64,000 bases of DNA. It comes from Clostridia bacterium. GTDB taxonomy: Bacteria > Bacillota > Clostridia > Oscillospirales > Acutalibacteraceae. Every line of letters begins with the position of its first letter. Position 1 is the first letter of the stretch. The position numbers and the translations under genes were made by a program. Below the pieces are notes generated by a model. That model was not told the origin of the DNA. It worked only from the letters and a program-made list of their open reading frames with translations, and made no database searches. Below are positions 1 to 7,607 of the stretch, in pieces. Location: contig JAFYVE010000053.1 in the NCBI GenBank assembly GCA_017549285.1, positions 1 to 64,000 on the forward strand. Reading direction: 5' to 3'.

Positions 1-175
1 GAGCTTCAATAATGCACTCTGTTTTCTGCGGCATAAGGTTGTAATCTTCGTCAATTACCTTGCAGTCGGGAAAACCCTGAAAACGGATTGCATTTTCACC
101 GCAGGCGCTGATTCTTACAAGCTCGCCCTTGCGTGAACATAAAATGGAGTTATCTGTTACTGTGACGTTATTCAT
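1..175 (-). CDS. N-terminus of a GH31-like glycosidase (partial)
   Basis: The gene starts at the ATG at 175 and runs off the left edge, so only 58 residues are visible. They include GELVRISACGENAIRF and NLMPQ, which resemble the N-terminal beta-sandwich of GH31 alpha-glucosidases/alpha-xylosidases (family pattern: G.L.RI...GENA.R, then ..L.PQ). There is no signal peptide, so the enzyme is probably cytoplasmic. A promoter lies at 207-235. The Shine-Dalgarno site is weak (GGATGTG). The family call rests on a short stretch and is tentative; another glycosidase with a similar N-terminal domain is possible. Confidence 0.45.
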   Translation of the reverse strand, partial: MNNVTVTDNSILCSRKGELVRISACGENAIRFQGFPDCKVIDEDYNLMPQKTECIIEA

Positions 176-206
176 AATTTCACATCCGTAGATTTATTAT
201 AAATCC

Positions 207-235
207 ATTTTAGCAGAAAATTATAAAGAGTTCAA
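207..235 (-). promoter_or_regulatory. sigma-A-type promoter for the GH31-like gene
   Basis: Read on the minus strand: -35 TTGAAC (230-235), 17-nt spacer, -10 TAAAAT (207-212), about 30 nt upstream of the start codon at 175. Confidence 0.55.
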
Positions 236-290
236 TAATCAGTCTGCTCTTACAAGACGGTTATTTTGTGTAAATATATTTCATCGCTCA

Positions 291-327
291 TTCATCACTC
301 ATCGACTTTCAATAAATGAGTGATGAA
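291..327. repeat. 12-bp inverted repeat in an intergenic gap
   Basis: Arms TTCATCACTCAT (291-302) and ATGAGTGATGAA (316-327) pair perfectly around a 13-nt loop. A partial third copy (TCATCGCTCATT) precedes the left arm. It lies upstream of the GH31-like gene's promoter and could be an operator or a weak terminator. The rest of 236-435 is AT-rich and shows no gene. Confidence 0.45.
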
Positions 328-435
328 AAAATGAAATTAATTATTATTCTTTTTGCTAAACATCATAATTATATCAAAAGACTTCGCTTTAATTTTTTTA
401 TTTAAGGAGTTACAAGAGGATACAACCGCAAATCG

Positions 436-477
436 GCATAACAAAACAGCACCCTTTCGGGTGCTGTTTTGTTATGC
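436..477. terminator. Bidirectional intrinsic terminator overlapping a stop codon
   Basis: A 19-bp perfect stem with a 4-nt loop. The GC core AGCACCC/GGGTGCT is flanked by A-rich and T-rich arms, so it can act on both strands. It overlaps the stop codon (472-474) of the DUF4038-type gene. Confidence 0.8.
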
Positions 478-2463
478 TTTGGTGATAAGTAATGTCATAT
501 CGGTTGCGGCAGGTTTATTGCCTATATAATATGTACCGTATGAAGATGCGGTGAATGTATATTCTTCTGAGAATTCACCGTTTATCGGGTCAAACCATCT
601 ATATGTGTATTCAGCACCGGGAACAAGATTTCCGACTGTTCCTGTTTTCTGACCACCCATTTTTGAGTTGGGTTTCTGACCGACGGTTTCATCGCTGAAT
701 GAGTAGAAATATATAACTATTTCGCTGTTATCCTTGTTACTTGCATATGTGTAGTAAACATTCAGGCAGGGAGCAAAATATTCTTTGTTGTTGAAACGGG
801 GCACAAGATCGTGCCATGAAGTATTGCTGAAGAATTCCTTCATATATCCTACCTGATATGAGCTTTCATATTCAAGTGAATCAAGCCATGTTGCATTGAT
901 TTTTTCTTCGCTTGTTATAATATCAACACCGTCTGTGCTGTCAGCGTCTTCATTATAAGGATTCAGATAGCTCCATGTATCCTGACCGCCCCAGCCGTAG
1001 CCGTACATACCGTTGAGGAATGCTGTCCAGCCCTGCATTCTTGAACCGAAGTTCTTTGTCCAGAGATAACAGTACTGACCTTCATAATTGATAACGGGTT
1101 TGCCCTTTGAATTGAACCAGAAGTCTTTTTCAATTCTGAAATCGCTCTGCTTTGTTTTATCTGTGTGCCACTGTGCCGCATAGAAATCGTGGGCAGCAAC
1201 ATCACGGAAAACAGAAGTCTTTGCGTTTTTGTTGTATACCTTGCAGTCATCTGTTGCATCTTTTCCGTCACCGTAGGCATTAGTGCCTCCTGCATTTTCC
1301 TGATGTGCAGTTATGGGATGGTCGTATGCATCATATTTTTCAATATATTCTGCAACGAGCTTATAGGGATTATTTATGTAATTCCATTTGCCGTGGTTAT
1401 CCTCAGCCCAATAGAAGTCACGGTCAACTTCCTGTCCGAGAGTCCATACAACGGGATATGCACCGTATCTTGCAACCCAATAACGGGAGACTTTTTCAAG
1501 GTATTCCTTTGCATCATCAGAAAGGTCGTGCATACCGTCTGCAATTACATTTTCGGAATAACCGCCGTTGTTATCAATAAGCACCTGCATATATGCCGGG
1601 AAGAAGAACTGTGCATTTGCGTGAACAAGACCGTTTCGGGCAATTATTGCAAAATTTTCGTCATAGGCTTTAAAGCCTGCAATATCATCCTGAGTTATAC
1701 CGTTTGTTACATCAAATGTTGCGTCAATAGGCTCACTCTGAATTACGGTGAAGCCCTGAGAAACTCTTTTTTCGCAGATTGTTGTTACCATTTCTGCCGT
1801 TTCGCCACCGAGGCTCCAATGTGTATCACCGAGCCAGAAAAACGGTGTGCCGTCTGCATATGTAAGATATTTTTTGCCTGAATCGGCACTTATAAAACCG
1901 TGCTTGTAAATTTCAAGGTCACCGCTGTATTGAGAACAGATAACCTTGCCTGTTCTGCCGTCAAGGGATGTATTTTCTTTGTCTGAACAGACAGTTTTAT
2001 AATACCATTCGCCTGCTTCGGGGCATACAAAACGGACGTTCCATTCATTTCCTCCGTTCCAGAAACCGGGAACGGTGTAAAGTCTGCCGTTACCGTAAAG
2101 AAGAAGGTCAAACTGTACATCATTGAAAGCATTGCTGTATGCTTTTTCGGATTCAAAGGTCAGTTCGGTTGCAACCCATGTTTCGGCATTGACAGTCTGT
2201 TCGGGATTTGTTACAAAATCATCATCTGTATATTCCTGCCATGAAGGTGCTTTCGGCTCTGCCCAGGGAATATCAGCTTCATCTTTTCCGAAAAAGCTGT
2301 TGAAATACTTTGTTAAAAGAATTGTGAGATTTCCGAAGAATTTCTCAATTTCATCTACGATTGAAATGCTTTCGGTACCGTTTTCATCCGAAGCTGAAAC
2401 GGGTACGGCAAAAGCTGAGAAAATCAAGGTCAGACACAAAACTGATGCGATTATTTTTCTCAT
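472..2463 (-). CDS. Secreted DUF5060/DUF4038-type glycoside hydrolase
   Basis: 663-residue exported protein. Layout: signal peptide (residues 1 to about 25, MRKIIASVLCLTL), an amphipathic segment rich in Phe/Leu/Ile (about 34-60), a DUF5060-like beta-sandwich (about 85-180, GFWNGGNEWNVRF), a DUF4038 TIM-barrel core (about 185-540, containing DGTPFFWLGDTHWS, WTLGQEVD and INYEGQY), and a C-terminal beta domain like the putative collagen-binding domain (PF12904-type) that often follows DUF4038. The family acts on plant glycans (apiosidase-like GH140 relatives), but the substrate here cannot be told. GTG at 2472 is in frame, but AAAGGG lies 8 nt before the ATG at 2463, so I use that start. Monocistronic, with its own promoter and terminator. 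Confidence 0.75.
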   Translation of the reverse strand: MRKIIASVLCLTLIFSAFAVPVSASDENGTESISIVDEIEKFFGNLTILLTKYFNSFFGKDEADIPWAEPKAPSWQEYTDDDFVTNPEQTVNAETWVATELTFESEKAYSNAFNDVQFDLLLYGNGRLYTVPGFWNGGNEWNVRFVCPEAGEWYYKTVCSDKENTSLDGRTGKVICSQYSGDLEIYKHGFISADSGKKYLTYADGTPFFWLGDTHWSLGGETAEMVTTICEKRVSQGFTVIQSEPIDATFDVTNGITQDDIAGFKAYDENFAIIARNGLVHANAQFFFPAYMQVLIDNNGGYSENVIADGMHDLSDDAKEYLEKVSRYWVARYGAYPVVWTLGQEVDRDFYWAEDNHGKWNYINNPYKLVAEYIEKYDAYDHPITAHQENAGGTNAYGDGKDATDDCKVYNKNAKTSVFRDVAAHDFYAAQWHTDKTKQSDFRIEKDFWFNSKGKPVINYEGQYCYLWTKNFGSRMQGWTAFLNGMYGYGWGGQDTWSYLNPYNEDADSTDGVDIITSEEKINATWLDSLEYESSYQVGYMKEFFSNTSWHDLVPRFNNKEYFAPCLNVYYTYASNKDNSEIVIYFYSFSDETVGQKPNSKMGGQKTGTVGNLVPGAEYTYRWFDPINGEFSEEYTFTASSYGTYYIGNKPAATDMTLLITKA

Positions 2464-2480
2464 ATTTATCACCCTTTATA

Positions 2481-2509
2481 ATCGTATCATAAATTTTCCG
2501 TTTTGTAAA
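2481..2509 (-). promoter_or_regulatory. sigma-A-type promoter for the DUF4038-type gene
   Basis: Minus strand: -35 TTTACA (2504-2509), 17-nt spacer, -10 TACGAT (2481-2486), followed by the leader and an AAAGGG ribosome binding site. The gap from here to 2725 shows only a small CCCCGG/CCGGGG hairpin. Confidence 0.55.
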
Positions 2510-2725
2510 CATTAAAAACAAAGGCTATTTTGCGTTTGTCTCTTTAATTTAGAAAAAACACATCATAAAAAGCAGAAAGATGAAAAATCTTTTGTTGCTG
2601 TTATAGTTCTGCTTGATGCTGACCTGCTTTTATACTTCTTTTACAAAAACTTGTGTTTGCCCCGGTGTTTTGAGTGAAGCCGGGGAAAATATTATTGAGA
2701 TTTTTGTATGTTGATTCTGAATAAT

Positions 2726-2754
2726 TTGACATTTATATTATAATGTAATATAAT
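2726..2754 (+). promoter_or_regulatory. Consensus sigma-A promoter of the tetR gene
   Basis: -35 TTGACA (2726-2731), exactly 17 nt, -10 TATAAT (2749-2754). Both hexamers are perfect. Confidence 0.85.
2733..2753. promoter_or_regulatory. Probable TetR operator overlapping spacer and -10
   Basis: Perfect inverted repeat: arms TTATATTA (2733-2740) and TAATATAA (2746-2753), 5-nt centre TAATG. It covers most of the promoter spacer and the -10 box of the TetR gene, the usual position for an autorepression operator of this family. Confidence 0.6.
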
Positions 2755-2771
2755 TTCAGCGAGGTGGTATT

Positions 2772-3356
2772 ATGCCTAAAAAGAACACCCGTAACACAAA
2801 AAGTAAGATTGTTTCTGCTGCGTGGAAGCTTTTTTATGATAACGGTTACGAAAACACCACAATTGAAGATATAATTTTTGAGTCGGGTACTTCAAAGGGC
2901 TCATTCTATCATTATTTTGAAAGCAAGGATGCACTTCTGGGCTCTCTTGCATATCTTTTTGATGAAAAATATGAGGAACTTGAGATTGAAATTGATTTTG
3001 AGTCAGACAGTATAGAAAACCTGCTGTTTCTCAACCGTAAACTCTTTGAAATGGTTGAAAACACTGTTGACCTTGAACTGATGAAGCGTCTTTATTCAAC
3101 ACAGCTTATCACAAAGACGGAAAAACAGCTTCTTGATCACAACAGAGTATACTACAGATTACTACGTAAGATTGTTATTGCAGGACAGGAGAAAAACGAA
3201 ATCACAAAACAGATGTCCGTTAACGAGATTGTAAAATACTATGCTTTCTGCGAAAGAGCTATGATTTATGATTGGTGTCTGTGCAACGGTGACTATTCTC
3301 TCAGTGATTCTGCATTAAAAATGATGCCGTTTTTTATGCAAAGAGTCAAAAAATAA
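2772..3356 (+). CDS. TetR/AcrR-family transcriptional regulator
   Basis: 194 residues, normal TetR length. The N-terminal helix-turn-helix (about residues 10-56) carries the family signature around TTIEDIIFESGTSKGSFYHYF. The C-terminal all-helical half (about 60-190) would bind a ligand and dimerise; it holds a Cys pair (DWCLC) that I cannot interpret. AGGTGG precedes the ATG. It has a consensus promoter with an overlapping palindrome, so autorepression is likely. The next gene downstream (symporter) has a separate promoter behind a terminator, and the palindrome is not repeated there, so control of the symporter is only a guess. Confidence 0.85.
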   Translation: MPKKNTRNTKSKIVSAAWKLFYDNGYENTTIEDIIFESGTSKGSFYHYFESKDALLGSLAYLFDEKYEELEIEIDFESDSIENLLFLNRKLFEMVENTVDLELMKRLYSTQLITKTEKQLLDHNRVYYRLLRKIVIAGQEKNEITKQMSVNEIVKYYAFCERAMIYDWCLCNGDYSLSDSALKMMPFFMQRVKK

Positions 3357-3441
3357 AGTTTTTTCTTTGTATTATTTTTAGTATAGAATACGTTCTTGTT
3401 CAGAATCGTCTTATTATAGCCAATATTTAATATAAACAACC

Positions 3442-3472
3442 AAAAAGTACAGACTTGAGTCTGTACTTTTTT
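3442..3472 (+). terminator. Intrinsic terminator after tetR
   Basis: AAAGTACAGAC/GTCTGTACTTT stem with a short TTGA loop, followed by a run of T. Confidence 0.8.
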
Positions 3473-3477
3473 CTGTA

Positions 3478-3506
3478 TTGCATTCTGTTTTTGTTTGTGT
3501 TATACT
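3478..3506 (+). promoter_or_regulatory. sigma-A-type promoter of the symporter gene
   Basis: -35 TTGCAT (3478-3483), 17 nt, -10 TATACT (3501-3506). Confidence 0.55.
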
Positions 3507-3554
3507 TGCGTTCGTATTCGTTAAAAAACATATTTTCAGAAAGGAATGAAAAAA

Positions 3555-5048
3555 ATGAATTTTGAAGTTCTTGCATTCGTACTTTATCTTTTACTTATGC
3601 TCGGTATCGGATTTATTTTCTTTTTCAAAGACAAAAAAAGTAACGGCGGCGCAAAGGATTACTTCCTCGGCGGCAGAAGTATGGGTCCCTATGTTACGGC
3701 AATGAGCGCTCAGGCATCTGATATGTCAGGCTGGCTCCTTATGGGCTTCCCCGGCAGTATTCTCGCTTTCGGTTTCGGCAAAATGTGGATTGGTATCGGT
3801 CTTGCGCTCGGCACAATCCTTAACTGGATACTTGTTGCAAAAAGACTCAGAAGTTTTTCTGCAGCAGCAGGCGACTCAATTACTATTCCCGAATATCTTT
3901 CAAACAGATTTGCAAGCAAAAGCCCCGCATTGAGAATCATCTGTGCTGTTGTTTTTGCAGTATTCTTCACAGTTTATGTTGCATCAAGCTTCAAAGCAGG
4001 CGGCACACTTTTCGCATCTGTTATTCCTTCACTTACACAGGAAACAGCAACACTTATCTTTGGCGCAATCATCATTGCTTACACATTCACAGGCGGTTTC
4101 AAGGCTGTTTGCTGGACAGACTTCTTCCAGGGTCTTATGATGCTCGTTGCAATTATGACAGTACCTGTTGTTATTCTTATGACAAAAGATGTAAACTTTG
4201 CAGTTATCAATGAAGGTTTCATCGGCACAGCAAATGAATTTGTCACAAATCCCTTTGAAGCAGGCTGGCAGGATATCGTTTCAGGTCTTGCATGGGGTCT
4301 CGGTTACTTCGGTATGCCTCACATCCTTGTAAGATTCATGTCAATCAAAAAGGCAAGTCTTATGAAAAAATCAGCAACAGTTGCTATCATCTGGGTTATT
4401 CTTTCACTTGGTGCAGCTATCGTTATTGCATATCTCGGCAGAGCACTTCATCCCGAACTTATCGCAGCAGGCACACAGGAAACAATCTTTATTGTTCTTG
4501 TACGTGAACTCTTCCCCGCATTTGTTGCAGGTATTCTTCTTTCAGCAATTCTTGCAGCTGCTATGAGTACAGCTGACTCACAGCTTCTTGTTGCTTCATC
4601 ATCATTCACAAGTGACATTTATAAGCCCGTTGTAAGAAAGAATGCTTCAGATAAAGAAATTCTCTGGGTAGGAAGAGTTGTTGTTATCGTTCTTGCTGTT
4701 ATCGCATACTTTATCGCAATCAATCCCAACGCAGGTAGCATTATGGGGCTTGTTGAAAACGCATGGGCAGGCTTCGGTGCTGCATTCGGTCCCGTAATCA
4801 TCCTTTCACTCTTCTGGAAGCGCTTTACATATAAGGGTGCTATCGCAGGTATCATCGGCGGTGGCGCAACAGTAATCGTATGGATTGCTCTCGGTCTTTC
4901 AGCCGCAGACAAGACAGGTATTTATGAACTTCTTCCCGGCTTTATCGTTTGTCTTGTTCTTGCAGTTGTTGTTTCACTTATCGACAAAGCTCCCTCAGCA
5001 GAGGTTACAGCTATTTTCGAAAAAGCAACAAGCGGCGCAGAAGAATAA
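3555..5048 (+). CDS. putP: Sodium/proline-type symporter (SSS family)
   Basis: 497-residue integral membrane protein of the sodium:solute symporter family, most like PutP (Na+-coupled proline uptake). It has about 13 hydrophobic segments. PutP-like stretches include DYFLGGRSMGPYVTAMSAQASDMSGW near the N-terminus and the Na+-site-like motif AAAMSTADSQLLVASS at about residues 336-351. ATG at 3546 directly abuts AAGGA, leaving no spacing, so the ATG at 3555 (9-nt spacing) is the better start. It is flanked by its own promoter and terminator. Proline is the default substrate, but other SSS members of similar length move other solutes. Confidence 0.8.
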   Translation: MNFEVLAFVLYLLLMLGIGFIFFFKDKKSNGGAKDYFLGGRSMGPYVTAMSAQASDMSGWLLMGFPGSILAFGFGKMWIGIGLALGTILNWILVAKRLRSFSAAAGDSITIPEYLSNRFASKSPALRIICAVVFAVFFTVYVASSFKAGGTLFASVIPSLTQETATLIFGAIIIAYTFTGGFKAVCWTDFFQGLMMLVAIMTVPVVILMTKDVNFAVINEGFIGTANEFVTNPFEAGWQDIVSGLAWGLGYFGMPHILVRFMSIKKASLMKKSATVAIIWVILSLGAAIVIAYLGRALHPELIAAGTQETIFIVLVRELFPAFVAGILLSAILAAAMSTADSQLLVASSSFTSDIYKPVVRKNASDKEILWVGRVVVIVLAVIAYFIAINPNAGSIMGLVENAWAGFGAAFGPVIILSLFWKRFTYKGAIAGIIGGGATVIVWIALGLSAADKTGIYELLPGFIVCLVLAVVVSLIDKAPSAEVTAIFEKATSGAEE

Positions 5049-5063
5049 TTGAACACAAAAATC

Positions 5064-5094
5064 AACACCGTCTCAGCTGAGGCGGTGTTTTTTT
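5064..5094 (+). terminator. Intrinsic terminator after putP
   Basis: 13-bp stem (AACACCG...CGGTGTT with one G-T pair) followed by at least seven T. It also overlaps the end of the convergent XRE gene. Confidence 0.8.
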
Positions 5095-5410
5095 ATTTCA
5101 ATATATCGGATATTTTAATAAGTTTTGTTTTTTCTTTTTCGGGGAGGTTTCTGTAACTTTCGATGAGATGTTTTTCGTCTGCTGTTAATGTTTCTTCGGA
5201 AATTGTTATCTTGTCTGAAACTCCGGCAATGTAATCAACGGGAACATTATAAAAACGGGAAAGAGATATAGCGAGGTCAAGCGGTAACTCTCTTTCGCCC
5301 GATTCATATCTGCGGTATTGAGTCAACTGCATAAAAAGAATGTCAGCAATTTGTTTTTGTGTCATATCTCTGTCTTCACGCAGATTTCTTATTCTTTCAT
5401 ATTTTCCCAT
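5093..5410 (-). CDS. Small XRE-family (Cro/CI-like) regulator
   Basis: 105 residues. Residues about 4-60 form an XRE helix-turn-helix (IRNLREDRDMTQKQIADIL...YRRYESGERELPLDLAISLSRFYNVPVDYIAG); the C-terminal 35 residues are a short charged helix. GTG at 5419 and ATG at 5413 are in frame; AGAGG sits 8 nt before the ATG at 5410, which I take as the start. The divergent intergenic region carries three near-identical operator-like sites (5443-5512) that overlap the promoter of the LRR gene, so this protein is the likely repressor of that gene and perhaps of itself. Confidence 0.85.
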   Translation of the reverse strand: MGKYERIRNLREDRDMTQKQIADILFMQLTQYRRYESGERELPLDLAISLSRFYNVPVDYIAGVSDKITISEETLTADEKHLIESYRNLPEKEKTKLIKISDILK

Positions 5411-5442
5411 CATTATCACCTCTGATTATAATGTAGCAGAAA

Positions 5443-5512
5443 AACACCGTATGGTGTTGACAAAGTTAATGTATGGTGTTATTATTTAATTATTACAACA
5501 CTGAATGGTGTT
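5443..5512. promoter_or_regulatory. Three-site operator array between xre and LRR gene
   Basis: Site 1 (5443-5458) is a palindrome AACACC-GTAT-GGTGTT. Site 2 (5471-5480) is a half-site GTATGGTGTT. Site 3 (5497-5512) is AACACT-GAAT-GGTGTT, extended by flanking ACA/TGT. Centres are about 22 and 32 bp apart. Sites 1 and 2 overlap the -35 and spacer/-10 of the LRR promoter; site 3 is just downstream of the -10. Confidence 0.7.
5457..5485 (+). promoter_or_regulatory. sigma-A promoter of the LRR gene
   Basis: -35 TTGACA (5457-5462), 17 nt, -10 TATTAT (5480-5485). Transcription would begin near 5492, which rules out the longer open frame that starts at 5473. Confidence 0.7.
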
Positions 5513-5541
5513 GTGATAATTGTGAGAATAGAGGTAATTTT

Positions 5542-7488
5542 ATGAAAATAAAGCTTTTAGCGTTATTCATGTCTGTTGTTATGATTGTTTCTTTCGTGCC
5601 ATTGACGGTAAATGCAAAAGAGGTTTCAACAAGTGGAACTTTAGGCGACAATGTTTTCTACACATATAACAAAACAACAGGTGAAGTTATTATCTTTGGT
5701 GAAGGATCTATGAATGAATATAAATATAGTGATGATTCCCCCTTTTATAGTAGCGATATAAAAAGTGTAATTATAGAAAATGGTGTTACAAATATTTGCG
5801 ATAACGCTTTTAAATTATGTCTTAACCTTGAATATATTGCCATTTCTGATAGTGTTACAAGTATTGGGAAACAAGCATTTTATCATTCAGGTTTAACAAG
5901 TATATCGATTCCAGATAGTGTTATTAGTATAGGAGCATCAGCTTTTTCAGGTTGTGAAAATCTTATATCTATATCAATTCCTAATAGTATTTCAAGTATA
6001 AGTGAGCTTACTTTTAATGGATGTACAAATTTAACAAATATAGTTATACCTGATAGTGTCACAAGTATCGGAGCTAAGGCATTTATGGGGTGTTCTGCTC
6101 TTAAAAATATTACGATTCCAAACAGTATTACAAGAATCGGAGAACAGGCTTTCCTTAGTTGTGAGAAGCTTACAGATATAAATATCCCAAAAAGTGTGGA
6201 GAATATAGATAGCGGAGCTTTTTCACGATGTTCTAGTCTTAAAAATATTGTAATTCCTGATACTATTAAAGTAATTAATACAGATACATTTCTTTATTGT
6301 TCTTCACTTGAAAATGTTTACTATATGGGTATAGAAGAACAATGGAATGAGATTGCTATTTATTCAGGAAATAGATCATTAAATAATGCTAAAATTCATT
6401 ACAATTATCATGTTCATGAATATGAAGCCGTTATAACCGCCCCCACATGCACAGAAGACGGTTACACAACCTACACATGTGAATGTGGTGACAGCTATGT
6501 TGCAGATTATGTTGATTCACTCAGTCACAAATATACATCAGTAGTCACATCACCCGCAACACATACTTCAGAAGGTGTTATGACATTTACATGTGAATGT
6601 GGTGATAAATACACAGAATCAATTGAAAAGATTGCAGAGCATTCACATGAATCAGTAGTAACCGACCCTACTTGCACGGAAGACGGTTATACAACCTACA
6701 CATGCGAATGCGGTGACAGTTATGTTGCAGATTATGTTGATGCAACAGGTCACAATCATACATCAGAAATCACAACACCCGCAACACATCTTGCTGAGGG
6801 TGTGAAGACATTCACTTGCGGATGCGGTGATGAATACACAGAAGTAATCGAAAAGATTGCAGAGCATTCACATGAATCAGTAGTAACCGACCCTACTTGC
6901 ACAGAAGACGGTTATACAACCTACACATGCGAATGTGGTGACAGTTATGTTGCAGATTATGTTGATGCAACAGGTCACAAACATACATCAGAAATCACAA
7001 CACCCGCAACACATATTTCAGAAGGTGTTATGACATTTACTTGTGAGTGTGGTGATACATACACAGAAATAATCGAAAAGACTGCAGAACATACATATAA
7101 AACTGTCGTAACCGCCCCCACATGTACCGAAGATGGCTACACAACATATACATGTGCTTGCGGTGACAGCTATGTTGCGGATTATGTTGATGCTACCGGT
7201 AAACATGCATATAACGCAGTCATAACACTTCCCACATGTACAGAACAAGGCTTCACAACTTATAAATGTGAATGCGGTGACAGTTATGTTGAAGATTATG
7301 TTGATGCAACAGGTCATTTTGACTTTACCAATGATAATAAGTGTGATTTGTGTGATGAGCCCGGAGTATGTTTGTGCAACTGTCACAGCGAAAATTCATT
7401 GATAGCCTTCTTCCAGAAAATTGTAAAATTTCTCAGAACACTTTTCGGTCTGAATTTCTGCAGACAGTGTAAATGTCCGTATGTTTAA
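5542..7488 (+). CDS. Secreted BspA-like leucine-rich-repeat protein with Cys-rich repeats
   Basis: 648 residues. Signal peptide (1 to about 24, ending VNAKE), an N-terminal region, then about seven LRR_5/BspA-like repeats (about 95-265; pattern IPDSVTSIGAKAFMGCSALKNI), then about eight Cys-rich modules (about 290-591; pattern PTCTEDGYTTYTC-CGDSY), and a hydrophobic/basic tail (FFQKIVKFLRTLF, then RQCKCPYV). BspA-like proteins are surface or secreted adhesins; the role here is inferred. The start is set by GAGG (5531-5534) before the ATG at 5542 and by the upstream promoter. The Cys modules recur in the dockerin proteins at 25356 and 32237. Probably repressed by the divergent XRE protein. Confidence 0.8.
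   Translation: MKIKLLALFMSVVMIVSFVPLTVNAKEVSTSGTLGDNVFYTYNKTTGEVIIFGEGSMNEYKYSDDSPFYSSDIKSVIIENGVTNICDNAFKLCLNLEYIAISDSVTSIGKQAFYHSGLTSISIPDSVISIGASAFSGCENLISISIPNSISSISELTFNGCTNLTNIVIPDSVTSIGAKAFMGCSALKNITIPNSITRIGEQAFLSCEKLTDINIPKSVENIDSGAFSRCSSLKNIVIPDTIKVINTDTFLYCSSLENVYYMGIEEQWNEIAIYSGNRSLNNAKIHYNYHVHEYEAVITAPTCTEDGYTTYTCECGDSYVADYVDSLSHKYTSVVTSPATHTSEGVMTFTCECGDKYTESIEKIAEHSHESVVTDPTCTEDGYTTYTCECGDSYVADYVDATGHNHTSEITTPATHLAEGVKTFTCGCGDEYTEVIEKIAEHSHESVVTDPTCTEDGYTTYTCECGDSYVADYVDATGHKHTSEITTPATHISEGVMTFTCECGDTYTEIIEKTAEHTYKTVVTAPTCTEDGYTTYTCACGDSYVADYVDATGKHAYNAVITLPTCTEQGFTTYKCECGDSYVEDYVDATGHFDFTNDNKCDLCDEPGVCLCNCHSENSLIAFFQKIVKFLRTLFGLNFCRQCKCPYV
6418..7315 (+). repeat. 225-bp tandem repeats encoding Cys-rich modules
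   Basis: A 225-bp (75-residue) unit recurs with matching points at 6631, 6856 and 7081. The units starting near 6638 and 6863 are almost identical in DNA, including synonymous positions, which points to recent duplication or gene conversion. Each unit contains two Cys-rich sub-modules. Confidence 0.8.
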
Positions 7489-7498
7489 TTAAAATTTT

Positions 7499-7527
7499 AA
7501 CCACGGTTTTCCGTGGTTATTTTTTTG
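7499..7527 (+). terminator. Intrinsic terminator after the LRR gene
   Basis: AACCACGG-TTTT-CCGTGGTT stem-loop followed by ATTTTTTT. Confidence 0.85.
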
Positions 7528-7549
7528 TCATAAAAATATAAAAACACAC

Positions 7550-7578
7550 TTTACAAAAGTTTAAAAAAACTTTAGAAT
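7550..7578 (+). promoter_or_regulatory. Promoter of the sugar-oxidation operon with internal palindrome
   Basis: -35 TTTACA (7550-7555), 17 nt, -10 TAGAAT (7573-7578). The spacer is almost wholly filled by the inverted repeat AAAGTTT-AAAA-AAACTTT (7556-7573), a candidate operator. No regulator gene is part of the operon. Confidence 0.55.
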
Positions 7579-7607
7579 AAAAGATAATGAAACAAAAGGG
7601 TGATAAT

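Noticed and set aside
1165-1881. Long open frames on the plus strand opposite the DUF4038-type gene
   Set aside because: Antisense shadows without ribosome sites or recognisable domains; the minus-strand gene has signal peptide, domains and expression signals.
2640-2690. CCCCGG/CCGGGG hairpin as a terminator or small RNA
   Set aside because: Only six base pairs with a 14-nt loop and no T-run; no gene ends there.
5425-5430. TATAAT on the minus strand as the XRE gene -10
   Set aside because: It would place the transcript start at the ribosome binding site and has no -35; left unassigned.
6418-7315. Regular repeats that could be taken for a CRISPR-like array
   Set aside because: The period is 225 bp, the repeats are in frame inside a secreted protein gene, and there are no short unique spacers.
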